A stretch of 64,000 nucleotides of DNA from positions 19,010,509 to 19,074,508 of the forward strand of contig OY754475.1 of the NCBI GenBank assembly GCA_963575645.1, written 5' to 3'. Positions 23,651 through 34,289 of this stretch are shown in pieces; positions within the stretch are counted from its first letter, which is position 1, and each line of letters opens with the position of its first letter. The DNA is from Xanthostigma xanthostigma. Taxonomy: Eukaryota; Arthropoda; Insecta; Raphidioptera; Raphidiidae. Under the pieces are notes generated by a model. It did no database searches. It was not told where the DNA came from and was given only the letters and a program-made list of their open reading frames with translations. The translations under genes were made by a program, and so were the position numbers.

Positions 23651-24185
23651 TAAAGATGTTTGCCTCCCTTTTTAGAAAAAACCTCACAATTTCTCCGCAT
23701 AAATTATATATCATTTTACAGATAATTGCTTGCTCTACTGACATCGACAACCAAAAAATTTATTATTGTTTTTGTTTTTGTAAATTAATTAAAATACAGC
23801 AACGCTGAACAACGTCTACCATCTGACGGCTTTAATTTTTAAACAACGTCAACACTTCGATCTGTCATCTGATCTTCATATTGTAATACAACAGACACAA
23901 TACTGCATACTGCCATCTGACGGCTTGGCTCAACGCTTTTGCTACTTGCGCCTCTATATGACAATTTTAGTAAAATATTTCTTCGATCTGTCATCTGAGC
24001 TTCATATTGTAATACAACAAAAAGAAGAACGTTATAAGCAGTGTGCAAAATCAGAAACGAATTGAATATCTGCAATCATATTTAAAAAATAATTTTGTAA
24101 AGTGATAATTATTATACTTATTTAGTGCGAATAATTCGCACAGGTCACACTAGTTATTTTGTATTATGTACTTAATTATATGTTT
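23651..24185. mobile_element. Insertion of about 535 bp of unknown type
   Basis: The spacer copies at 20560-20600 and 23630-24200 align except for this block, which interrupts CTAAGGTT..TTTAATTATTG. Inside, CTTCGATCTGTCATCTGA..CTTCATATTGTAATACAACA occurs twice (about 23853 and 23980) and CCATCTGACGGCTT occurs twice. I saw no clear terminal repeats or coding frame. Confidence 0.55.
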
Positions 24186-24446
24186 TTTTTTTTAATTATT
24201 GATTTTATTGGCCTTTGTTATTAAATAAGAAATAATACTTATGTAATCGCAGTTCATTCAGATATTACTGTATTTTTTAAGGTTTTGTCAGTCATTTTTA
24301 CATGTTAAACAAAAGCATTGCAATTTTATTTGTATTAAAAATCAAAGTTGAAATAAACAAGTTGTTTATATATACATTATACATAGTGTAATACAGAAAT
24401 ATAAATACATCAGTAAAATATTCAAACAAAGGTCCACAAATCTTCA

Positions 24447-26164
24447 TCAACATGGTTTCTCGCCCGTATGTACTTGCTGGTGACGTCTCAAATTAGATGA
24501 TAAGCTGAAACACTTATTACAAATGTCACACCGGTGCGGCTTCTCACCAGTATGTGAACGCTGGTGTCTTCTCAAATGACCGATATCCCCAAAACACTTA
24601 TTACAAACGTCACATTTATACGGTTTCTCCCCGGTATGTAAACGCTGATGTCTTCCCAAATTACCGTTTGTCATGAAACACTTAGTGCAAACGTCACACT
24701 GATATGGCTTCTCACCCGTGTGTATGCGCTGGTGTCTTCTGTAAGTAGTCCAATCCTTGAAACACTTAAGACAATCGATACACTGATATGGCTTCTCACC
24801 CGTGTGTATGCGCTGGTGTCTTCTGTAAGTAGCCAAATCCTTGAAACACTTAAGACAATCGATACACTGAAATGGCTTCTCATCCGTATGGACGCGTTGG
24901 TGACTTCTCAAATGAGCTGAACTGATAAAACGCTTATTACAAACGTCACACCGATATCGCTTCACACCAGTATGGCAACGCTGATGTACTTTCAATTTAA
25001 TTGAACAGTTGAAATTCTTGGTACAAAGGTCACACTGAAACTTCTTCTTACCAGCATGTGCGCACTCATGTTTTCTTAGAATATCCAAATTATTGAAACA
25101 TCTATCGCATACATCGCACTGATATGAGGCTATAATTTCATCATTGGTCATTTCGGTTTCCGATTTTATAATCTGACTTGACCCGAAATCAGTTAATACT
25201 TTGGTATCTCTATCATTTATAATTGGTTCTGACTTGACAATCAGGTTAGGATTAAAAACAGTATCTTTGCTATTTATATCAACTTCCCTAATCGGTTTTG
25301 ATCCAGTGTCCAATGGATCCACTATATTTTCTACAATATCTATTTCAAATTCTTCACATTCGCTCTCGAAATATTTAACTTCAGGTTTTATTTCCTCACA
25401 GTTGGTACTGTTATCTTCCTTGCCCAGTTTAGCAACGTTAGTTTCCATAAAATTATTCCTAGTTATATCTGGAAGTAGTATTGAATTTCCAAGTACTGTT
25501 TGCTTATCGTCATTTTGGAATTGTTTCAGATATAATTGCAGCGTTTTATCAGATTGATGAGCTTTCCTTTGAAAACTCTGAGTTTTGACGAGTTGCATGT
25601 AACAAGGTTCACATATAGTTGTAGGCAATTTAATATGTTTCACTACCTACAAAGAAATCATTCTTTTAAAGTTTTATACAGCTACTAGCTTAAATAACTC
25701 TAGTAATATATAATTGTGGTGTTGTCTGCTCTTCATAACTTAGAGTTTTTTCTCATTTTTAAAAGTGTGTACTTAACACTAACTGTCAGTTCCGGTGACC
25801 AATTAATGCATTGCCTAAAGAATGCTATATGACCTACACAACCGTACCCAAATGAAAATTGACCGCAATTTTTTTTTTGCAAAAACCCAAACAGACAGGA
25901 AAAGCAGACTAAGTAGTATAATGTAATGTATAAGATATCAACTTGTTTTTTTTTTAATCTTCACAAACAGAGCACATTCTCTATTACTTCAGATAATATT
26001 ATCCTATTACTTACGTTAAGGGAAGTACATTTTGTGACAGCATCTGCTATCTGACTTTCGAGTTCCGATGAAAACGAGAACATATCAATCAATATCGCTT
26101 CGCTAGATAAACACAAACGACATACTCCACTAATAATTTTTTCATGTAATGGCATGTTTTCCAT
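24447..26164 (-). CDS. ZAD-C2H2 zinc-finger protein, gene 8 (8 fingers)
   Basis: Exon 1 is 26015-26164 (MENMPLHEK, CRLCLSSEA); the intron is 368 nt; exon 2 is 25646-24447 and starts VVKHIKLP, giving 449 residues. The linker is nearly identical to gene 7. Fingers 4 and 5 (CIDCLKCFKD..TYRRH) are a fresh tandem duplication of 84 bp (24701-24784 and 24785-24868, two differences). It lacks fingers 3-4 of gene 7 and ends HTGEKPC. An AATAAA lies on the minus strand at 24325-24330. Confidence 0.9.
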
Positions 26165-26300
26165 TTTGAATTGATTTTGATTCAACACTTTACAGAAGAA
26201 ACGCTCATTCAAATGCACAGAATTGGTGTTTTTCCTGAGAGTGAAACTCCGGCTATGGTCAATGTGAAAGCCTAAATCGTAGTCTTGAATTGTTACAATA

Positions 26301-26897
26301 TTTCGTATCTGACCTTGAATTATACATGCTCATTTCCCTTATTTCACATTAATAAAAGAGTCAGCTCTTTTCCAGTCTTTGAAACTAAAAATACACTGCG
26401 ATACCAAGGATACAATAGAGGATTAAATAATAAAAATTTAAGGCCCCTTCACACGATACAGGATTTTCTGCTCGCTAGGTTGCTTGGAGTCTTGCGGGCA
26501 GCTTTGCACGCTACGCTGTTGGATGTGACTTCACTGATTGGTCCGCTGCTCGCTATCTTGCTATATTTGGGTGATAGGTTCAGTGCTATTTTTCATGCAG
26601 CGCTGCCTGCAAGTTTGAGAATTTGGCCAATTATGGAGTCGTATTTTATCACGTGATATCGTCTGATTTTCGTTAAATATGGTGTTGTTTGAAAAAGCTT
26701 TCAAGTGAACAGCGATGGAACCAAAAGTTGTAAAATCAAAATGTAAATGGACTCGACAGGAAATAATTTTTTGCTTTGATTTTTCTCTTCTCTCCCGAAG
26801 CTTTTCAATCATTATTAAATACATTTTTTATAATTGTATATATTTTTTATCAACCTGTCTTTATCAAAGTCAAATGACACGTCCAAACATAGTAAAA
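26301..26897. other. Intergenic, genes 8 and 9, with a possible transposon end
   Basis: At about 26442 a block starts AGGCCCCTTCACACGATACA, the style of a DNA-transposon end, and near 26715 a short plus frame reads MEPKVVKSKCKWTRQE, which could be the start of a Myb/MADF-like transposon protein. No matching right end was found, so this is a weak call. Confidence 0.3.
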
Positions 26898-27045
26898 CTA
26901 ATCATTTGATGAGTGTTGTTTAAACCGGCCAACGTCACACAGATATGGCTTCTCACCAGTATGTAGGAGTTGGTTATTACTAAAACTACTTGATTGACGG
27001 GAACAGCTATCACGTCATCTCACATTGATATGAGTTGAGTTTTAA
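26898..27045 (-). pseudogene. Relic terminal fingers beyond gene 9
   Basis: Shorter version of the relics at 20371 and 23448, with the ATCATTTGATGAG stop region, a TGAGAAGCCATA remnant and broken fingers on the minus strand. It lies about 200 bp past the gene 9 stop. Confidence 0.6.
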
Positions 27046-27251
27046 TTTTTTTGTATTTTTCTCAGTTCGTTTTCACATTTTAAACAAAAGCATTGTAATT
27101 TTATTTGTATCAAAAATCAAAGTTGAAATAAACAAGTTGTCTTAAAATAATTATATATACATAGGTATATACATTATACATTGTATAATACAGAAATATG
27201 AATACATCAGTAAAATATTCAAACAAAGGTCCACAAATTTACAAATCTTCA

Positions 27252-28934
27252 TCAACATGGTTTCTCGCCCGTATGTACTTGCTGATGACGTCTTAAACTA
27301 GAAGATAAGCTGAAACACTTATTACAAATGTCACACCGATGCGGTTTCTCACCAGTATGTGAACGCTGGTGTCTTCTCAAATGACCTATATCCCCAAAAC
27401 ATTTATTACAAACGTCACATTTATACGGTTTCTCCCCGGTATGTAAGCGCCGATGTCTTCCCAAATCACCGCTTGTCGTGAAACACTTAGTGCAAACGTC
27501 ACACTGATATGGCTTCTCACCGGTATGTATGCGCTGGTGTCTTCTGTAAGTAGCCAAATCCTTGAAACACTTAAGACAATCGATACACTGAAATGGCTTC
27601 TCACCCGTATGGACGCGTTGGTGACTTCTCAAATGAGCTGAACTGATAAAACACTTGTTACAAACGTCACACTGGTAAGGCCTTTCACCCGTGTGAGTTT
27701 TCCTGTGTTTTGCCAAATTACTTGAGCTGCTGAAACTCTTATTACAGACATCGCACTGGTTCTCATCGGAATGAGATCTCTGATGTTTGATCAAATTACT
27801 TGAAATACTAAAACGCATATTACAAACGTCACACTGATATGGCTTCTCACCTGTATGTAAACGCTGGTGATCGCACATATCACTATTTGTCGCGAAACAC
27901 TTATTACAAACGTCACACTTATATGGTTTCTCACTAGTATGTACGCGTTCGTGAATTCGCAAAATATCCAACTGGCTGAAAGACTTATTGCAAACTTTAC
28001 ATCGATATGGATTCTTGTCTGTATGGCAACGCTGATGTATTTTCAATTTACTTGAAAAGCTGAAACTCTTTGGACAAACGTCGCACTGATATCGCTTCTC
28101 ACCAGTATGTATGTATGTATGTTTTCTCAAAATTTTTGAATCAGTGAAACATTTTTCACAGATGTCGCACTGATATGACGCTACAATTTGATCATTAATA
28201 ATTTCGTTGTCCGATTTTATAATCTTCTGACTTGGCACGACATCAGTTAATAAATCAGGATCAATACCAAACTGATCACTATCATTTAGAATCGGCTCAG
28301 ACTTTACAATAAGATTAGGATTAAAAAGAGAGTCGTTGCTAATAGTATCATCCCAAATCGGTTGTGATCCGGTTTCTAACGGATCAACTTTCTTTTCTAT
28401 GAAATCCATTTCAAATTCTTCACAACCGCTTTCGAAATATTTAACTTCAGGCGTTATTTCTTTACAGTTGGTACTGTTATCTTCCTTGCCCAGTTTAGTA
28501 ACTTTAGTTTCAATAAAATTATTCCCAGTTATATCTGGAAGTGTAACTGAATTTCCACGAAATGTTTGCTTATCATCTTGCAATTGTTTCAGATACAACT
28601 GCAGCGTTTGATCAGATTGAAGAGCTTGTCTCTGAAAATTCTGCGTTTTGATGAGTTGCGTGTAACAAGATTCACATATAGTTGTAGGCAATTTGATATG
28701 TTTCTCTACCTACAAAGGTACCATTCTGTTAAAAGTTTTAAACAACCCATAAAAATTTTTAATTTAGATGATTATGATGTTACTTACGTTAACGGAAGTA
28801 CACTTTGTGACAGCATCTGCGATCAGACTTTCGAGTTCCGATGAAAACGTGAACATATCAATTAGTGCTCCGTTGCCAGACAAACACAAACGACACACTC
28901 CACTAATAATTTTCTCATGTAAATTATTTTCCAT
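27252..28934 (-). CDS. ZAD-C2H2 zinc-finger protein, gene 9 (11 fingers), hybrid
   Basis: Exon 1 is 28788-28934 (MENNLHEK, 49 codons, CRLCLSGNG); the intron is only 78 nt (28710-28787); exon 2 is 28709-27252 and starts VEKHIKLP, giving 534 residues. The 49-codon first exon and the 5' flank (28935-29070, CAGGGTTCCCAAATGAATTA) belong to the gene 10-12 class, while exon 2 belongs with genes 6-8. The linker has ITPE in place of IKPE, VKSEP, and IIKSD in place of IIKSE. Eleven fingers follow; the linker after finger 5 is shortened to SDENQ. It ends HTGEKPC. A minus-strand AATAAA lies at 27100-27105. Confidence 0.9.
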
Positions 28935-29084
28935 TTTGAATTGATTTTAATTCTATACCTTGAAAAAGACGTCACGTTCGTTGAAAGGGCAGGGTTCCCA
29001 AATGAATTATTTTTGTCTCAGATGTCGCTTCCAAAAGTCAGTAGAAAACAGGTGTGTGCGATATTAAAAGAAAATTTAAATTAT

Positions 29085-29440
29085 CGAGCAATTTCCAGAC
29101 AAATATATTAACAAAAAAATATAATTAATACATTAACGTTTCGATCTGGATTTGGATCGTCTTCAGAACTGATCTAAAAATATAAAAAGTAATTAATATT
29201 TAGTTTCTATTTATTTTTAATGAAATTCGTGAAAGATTTTTTAATATTCACGAATTTCATTAAAAATAAATAGAAACTAAATATTAATTACTTTTTATAT
29301 TTTTAGATCAGTTCTGAAGAAGGTCCAAATCCGGATCGAACGTTAATGTATTAATTATATTTTTTGTTAATATATTAGTCTGAAAAATTGGTCGATAATT
29401 TTATTTATTGAAGAGTTCTAATCAGACGTTAAACAACGAT
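29085..29440. repeat. Palindromic repeat family F3, copy 2
   Basis: Two long inverted arms meet near 29235 (CACGAATTTCATTAAAAAT against its complement) with outer ends ATTATCGA and TCGATAATTTTATTTATTG and the common tail GAAGAGTTCTAATCAGACG. Each arm, read outward, has CTGAAGA, a short GATC-based stem and CGAAACGTTAATG (the right arm has lost one A). This resembles the core of a hammerhead ribozyme, but with an extra base. Confidence 0.7.
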
Positions 29441-30498
29441 TAAAAATAATATACTTTTATTCTATACTGTGCATAGGAATAAAATTGCAATCGAACCATT
29501 AGGGTGCAAACAAATACTTCTGTCTTTTTTTACGCCATAAGCACTGGCGTATCCAGGAGCGCAAAAACAACACGGGGGACCCGGCGTAAGAAATTTCTAA
29601 TTTGCTCCATCCTGGGCCAAAAACTGGGTACGCCAATGTAACGTCATAGAAAAAGACAAAGTTTTTGAAACAGAGATACTTTATGCAGATTGAATGCAAG
29701 TACATCAACCAATCCTATCATCGGTGAAATCAGGGAATTACATCGAAGAAAGAGACGCAGATATATATTCGATACGCTTTTTGGCTTCGCTCACCGCACA
29801 TTGAGTAGATAGACAATGATTCATATAGTAAATTATTAAATATATGGTATAACATTAATATATAGCAATATTAAACACTTGTTATTTTTATTTAAACTAA
29901 ATACTCTTTTCGTAGTAGGTAACTGGAAACGAATAAGGAGACTTTATATGATAATATTTATAAGGGGTTCTACTTTTCTCTAGATTTTAGATTGAAATTA
30001 GTAAACATGTAGGCTAAACGCAAAATGGGTAAATCTACTGATTTTTAAGTAGATTTGCTCACAGCACACTAATGTTACCGGTCTTTAGAAAAAGGCGAGC
30101 GCTTCTCTCTTATATTGTCATCACTGCATTGTATTAATTAATGCTAGGTACATTTATATAGTATTACGTCTAAGGTATAAACATACGTCTGTATAGTATA
30201 GTGCCCGCGGTGAGAGTTGAAGCCCTGGCACGTCATCAACAATATGGTAGTGAACGCCTACTTGCCCGCAGACAGTGGCGTGTGGAATAAATTCGACATA
30301 TCCATTTATAGCGGTAGAATAAAAATAAACACTCGACACATTCGATCTCCGAAACAGCCAATATCAAGCTAAAAGGCGGGCGCAATGCGTTCACGTCACT
30401 ATGAAGCGGTGGCTTCATCTTTCGCCGCAGCTATTATATTTAATTTAAAATTATTTTTCTAATTATAATTAAAATTTTGTAACACAAATTACTACAAA
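29441..30498. other. Intergenic, genes 9 and 10
   Basis: 29542-29638 has inverted ends CACTGGCGTATCCAG and CTGGGTACGCCAATG and may be a tiny hAT-like MITE, though no target duplication is clear. 29930-30060 (ACGAATAAGGAGACTTTATA, ACATGTAGGC) matches the right part of the fold-back repeats near 34040, 37600 and 39890. 30100-30480 is somewhat richer in GC and unique here; I recognise nothing in it. Confidence 0.4.
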
Positions 30499-32268
30499 CT
30501 AAACATCTGAGTGTAAAGACTTATGTCTAAACAAACTGCTTGAATGGGAGAAAGATTTATCACAAACGTCACACTGATACGGCTTCTCCCCGGTATGAAC
30601 ACGTTGATGAACTTTTAAATGACCTAAGTCCCTGTATCTTTTATTACAAACGTCACACTGATACGGTTTCTCACCAGTATGAGAACGCTGATGAGACTTC
30701 AGATTACCTAAATTGCTGAAACTCTTATTACATATGTCACACAAATATGGCCTCTCACCAGTATGAGAGCGTTGATGCAATTTTAAATTAACGGAACTGC
30801 TGAAACCCGTGTTACAAACGTCACATTGATACGGTTTCTCACCAGTATGAGAGCGCTGGTGTCTTCCCAAAGCGCCGTTTGTCGTAAAACACTTATCACA
30901 ATTGTCACATTTATATGGTTTCTCACCAGTATGTACGCGTTCGTGAATTCTCAAAATACCTAATTGGATGAAACTCTTATTACAAACGTCACACTGATAC
31001 GGCTTCTCACCAGTATGTACGCGTTGGTGTTTTTTCAAAGTATCTGATAATCTGAAACACTGATTACAAACGTCACACTGATATGGCTTCTCACCGGTAT
31101 GTAGACGCTGGTGTGTTCTCAAATGAACCAATTGGTTGAATCTCTTGTTGCAAGTGTCACATTTATATGGCTTCTCACCAGTATGTATGCGTTCGTGTGT
31201 TCTCAAAATACCGATCTGAATGAAACTTTTATTACAAACGTCACAGCGATATAGCTTCTCCCCAGTATGGGAACGGCGATGTTTTCTCAACATATCAGAA
31301 TGGCTGAAACATTTATTACATTCGTCACACTGATACGACGCAATCATTTTATCATTGTTTTGTTCACATTCCGATTTTGTGTTCTTTTGATGTAACGCGA
31401 AATCATTTGATACTTCTATATCGTTGTCGAGCGTATCATTGTCTTTTATTATCGGTTCAGATTTTACTATCAAGTTAGTATCAAAAGCCGAGACTTTGCC
31501 TGGACTATAAACATTACATTCCGTGCGTGATGTTGACTCTGAAGCAAAAACTTTATTTTCTTTAATATCAATTTCGTGTTCTTCACAGTCGCTTTCGGAG
31601 TATTTAATCTTCACTTCTATCTCATTCTGAGTAGTAGTATTGGTTTCATTGCAAAGACCATCATTATCTGGAAGTATCGTTGAATTTTCAAGTGTGCTTT
31701 GATCACCATCCTGCAATCGCTTCAAATAGACCTGCAGGGTTCTTTCAGATTTAACCGCCTGCATTTGAAATTTCTGCGTTTTGACGAGTTGCGTGTAACA
31801 AGTCTCACATATAGTTGTAGGCAATTTGATGTGTTTCTCTACCTATAAAGACACCGCTCTGTTAAAACGTTTATATAACTACTAGATTAAACAACTCTTT
31901 GTTATATATTAGCATTTAATCACGATGTTCTCTGTGCTTTTCATGATTTAGCGTTTTTCCCATTTTAATAATACTGTCCTCAATAGCTTAGCGTGAGATA
32001 TATATTGTCTAAAGAATGCTATATGACCTACATGAGGAAATGAAAATGGATTTTAAATTGTTCTGAAAAAACGCACAAAGTGGGAAAAGCAGAAACTTCA
32101 GATGATTATCTTGTTACTTACGTTAACGGAAGTACATTTTGTGACAGCAGCTGCGATTTGACTTTCGAGTTCCGATGAAAACGAGAACATATCAATTAGT
32201 GCCCCGTCGCCAGATAAACACAAACGGCACACTCCACTAATAATTTTTTCATGTAATATTTTTTCCAT
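30499..32268 (-). CDS. ZAD-C2H2 zinc-finger protein, gene 10 (10 fingers)
   Basis: Exon 1 is 32122-32268 (MEKILHEK, 49 codons); the intron is 279 nt (GTAAGT..TTTATAG); exon 2 is 31842-30499 and starts VEKHIKLP, giving 496 residues. It is the first of the second sub-family: the ZAD tail reads RTLQVYLKRLQDGDQS and the linker ENSTILPDNDGL. VKSEP is kept, the last SUMO-like site is altered to TKSE, and IKYSE replaces the first. Ten regular fingers end in HKSLHSDV, so it has the most complete array of this sub-family. The 5' flank (32269-32405) is class II. Confidence 0.9.
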
Positions 32269-32405
32269 TTTGAATTGATTTTAAATTCAATACCCTGAAA
32301 TAGACAACGCTCGTTTAAAGCGCAGGGTTCCCAAAATGAATTATTTTTCTCACGGTAAACGCGATCCCAAAAGTCAGTAGAAATCAGGTGTGTGCGATTT
32401 TAACA
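32269..32405 (-). promoter_or_regulatory. Class II conserved 5' flank (example)
   Basis: Upstream of genes 9-12 a different block is shared: CAGGGTTCCCAAAATGAATT, then AAAAGTCAGTAGAAA and CAGGTGTGTGCGAT on the plus strand. Other copies lie at 28935-29070, 35796-35945 and 39369-39485. It replaces the class I block of genes 1-8. Its role as promoter or 5' UTR is inferred from position only. Confidence 0.45.
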
Positions 32406-32840
32406 TTCATAGGCATTTAAAATGAAATTAAAAAAATATATGTTAATAACAAATATATTTAGCAATATTACTTTATGCATCATCATAATAAAATAATTTT
32501 CATATTAACCATTGTCTGACCCAGAACCGTCATTGGTCAGCCCTTCGTTGCTTTGTTTTTTCATATATTTTCAACACCTAATTGCCCGAACACACAAATG
32601 AAATTAAAACGGGAAATTATTCAGCTTAATGCGGTTTTTAGCTCTCTGTTTTGGGTTTTTTAAATTTTATATAATTATTCTGTTCATAGGACGCTTAAAA
32701 ATTATTTAATTTGATTTTCCTACGATCTGATTTTTTTTGCACAATATGAAAACGAATAAAGAGATCCAAATCTTCTTTGTTTCCGGACTTATTTCGTGGT
32801 CCATTGGTATTTCTACCTGTCGTTTCGTCTACAACTGGGG

Positions 32841-33835
32841 TTCCTAACAATCCACTCGAACTACAAAATAAGGTTCAATCATCTAATTGACGAATTTTCT
32901 TATTGGTGCCACGATAACTCTTTATGCTTAAATCTGAGTAAAACTCTGTATATGGTTTTCCATACTCCTCAGGGAAATAGGAATATTAATCTGACCGTAG
33001 TATCTAATAACATTCCGCTAGAAAAAACAGATTCCTTTAACTTCTTAGGTGTGACTATTTCTGATACCCTAAACTGGACTGAACACATTTCCAATTTAAG
33101 TTCTAAGCTAGCAAGATCTTTATTTGCGCTGCGGAAAATACATCATAGTTGCTATGATCTTAATTTAGACCTGACTACTTACTCTGCATATTTCTTCCAA
33201 CACGTCAAATATGGAATCATGTTTTGGGGCTGTAGCACCTCCGCGATCAATAGAATTTTTTTGCTGCAGAAAAAAGCCATTAGAACAATTTTTAACCTTG
33301 GCTTTCGAGATAGTTGTAAGGAGTATTTTGTGAAACATCACATCTTAACTGTTCCTTCAATGTATATTTATTTTTCTTTGTGCTATATACAAAAGCATAA
33401 AAACAGATTTTTTCTTTCTTGTACTAAACATAATTATCAAACACGTCACAATAAGAAAATCATTTTACTTAAGTGTAACTTATCACTACTTTTCAATAGT
33501 CCTGAGTGTGCGGCGCTACGAATACACAACACACTACCGGCACATTTAACTTCACTGCCATATTCTAAAAAGTCTGAATTAAAGAAAAGATTGCAATCAT
33601 GTTGTTTATACTCAGTTAACGATTTTAAATAAATAAAATTATCGACCAATTTTATTTATTGAAGAGTTCTAATCAGACGTTAATCAAAGATTTGATTAAC
33701 GATTTTAAATTTTAATATAAATCTTTTTATTCAAATTTTCTTTGTGTAATTTTAATGTACCTACTTGATGCTATAACATTCCATTGGAATTTTAAATAAA
33801 GATAATTAAAATTAAAAAAAAAAAATAAAAAATAT
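32841..33835 (+). mobile_element. 5'-truncated non-LTR retrotransposon (reverse transcriptase end)
   Basis: A plus-strand frame to 33632 encodes the end of a reverse transcriptase and its C-terminal region: HLIDEFSYWCHDNSLCLNLS, KTLYMVF, NFLGVTISDTLNW, then an SKLARSLFALRKI thumb-like part and FWGCSTSAINRIFLLQKKAI. These are typical of jockey/CR1-like LINEs. The catalytic palm is missing, so it is 5' truncated. A poly(A)-rich end lies near 33810-33835. The frame begins earlier (32796) only by chance within the flanking repeat. Confidence 0.8.
33631..33695. mobile_element. Short F3 unit with 15-bp target duplication
   Basis: A 65-bp unit (AAATAAAATTATCGACC..GAAGAGTTCTAATCAGACG..) inserted at the end of the LINE frame. 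It is flanked by the direct repeat TTAACGATTTTAAAT (33616-33630 and 33696-33710). It is a minimal member of the palindromic family at 9852, 29085 and 59299. Confidence 0.75.
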
Positions 33836-34289
33836 AACATTATCAAAGGCGATGTGATAGCGGACGAAGTGTCCTTCTAGGCTGCTCACAGGTAAGTGCC
33901 TTTGATAATGTCTACCGCAGTTATAGACGAAACGTCCGGTAGAAATACCAATGGACCACGGCATTCAGCCCGGAAACCAAGAACATTTGGATCAACACCG
34001 GCCGTGAAAGCCTACACACTTGGACGAATAAGGAGACTTTATATAATAATATTTAAAAGTGGAATTCATTTTCCATTTATTTTTAAATTTCAGATTGAAA
34101 TCAGTACACATGTAGGCCAAACGTAAAATCAGTAGATCTTCTGATTTTCCAGTAGATTAGTGCTCAGTTGCAGAAAGCAATGTCAGAAAATCCGATTCGA
34201 CAATGAACTTTTAGATATTATGTGAACAACATAGGATTTATAAACCCCATTTAATATCGCTTTTATGTCCTTCAAAAGTGCTGATATCT

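Larger units (their letters stand above)
32745..34140. repeat. Fold-back repeat F4, copy 1, split by a LINE
   Basis: The left arm (about 32755-32840: GGTCCATTGGTATTTCTACC, GTTTCGTCTACAACTG) and right arm (33836-34140: GTCTACCGCAG, GACGAAACGTCCGGTAGAAA, ACCAATGGACCACGGC) are the two inverted halves seen uninterrupted at 37310-37700 and 39595-39985. A LINE piece sits between them. The stretch before it (32406-32740) is shared with 36645-36830 and 37132-37300. Confidence 0.65.

Noticed and set aside
24671..24883. Minus-strand frames reading [17 protein letters not shown]
   Set aside because: Shifted-frame shadows of the finger arrays on the same strand.
26285..26656. 123-residue plus frame
   Set aside because: Composition is low-information and it crosses a probable transposon end; no domain or conservation in the parallel spacers.
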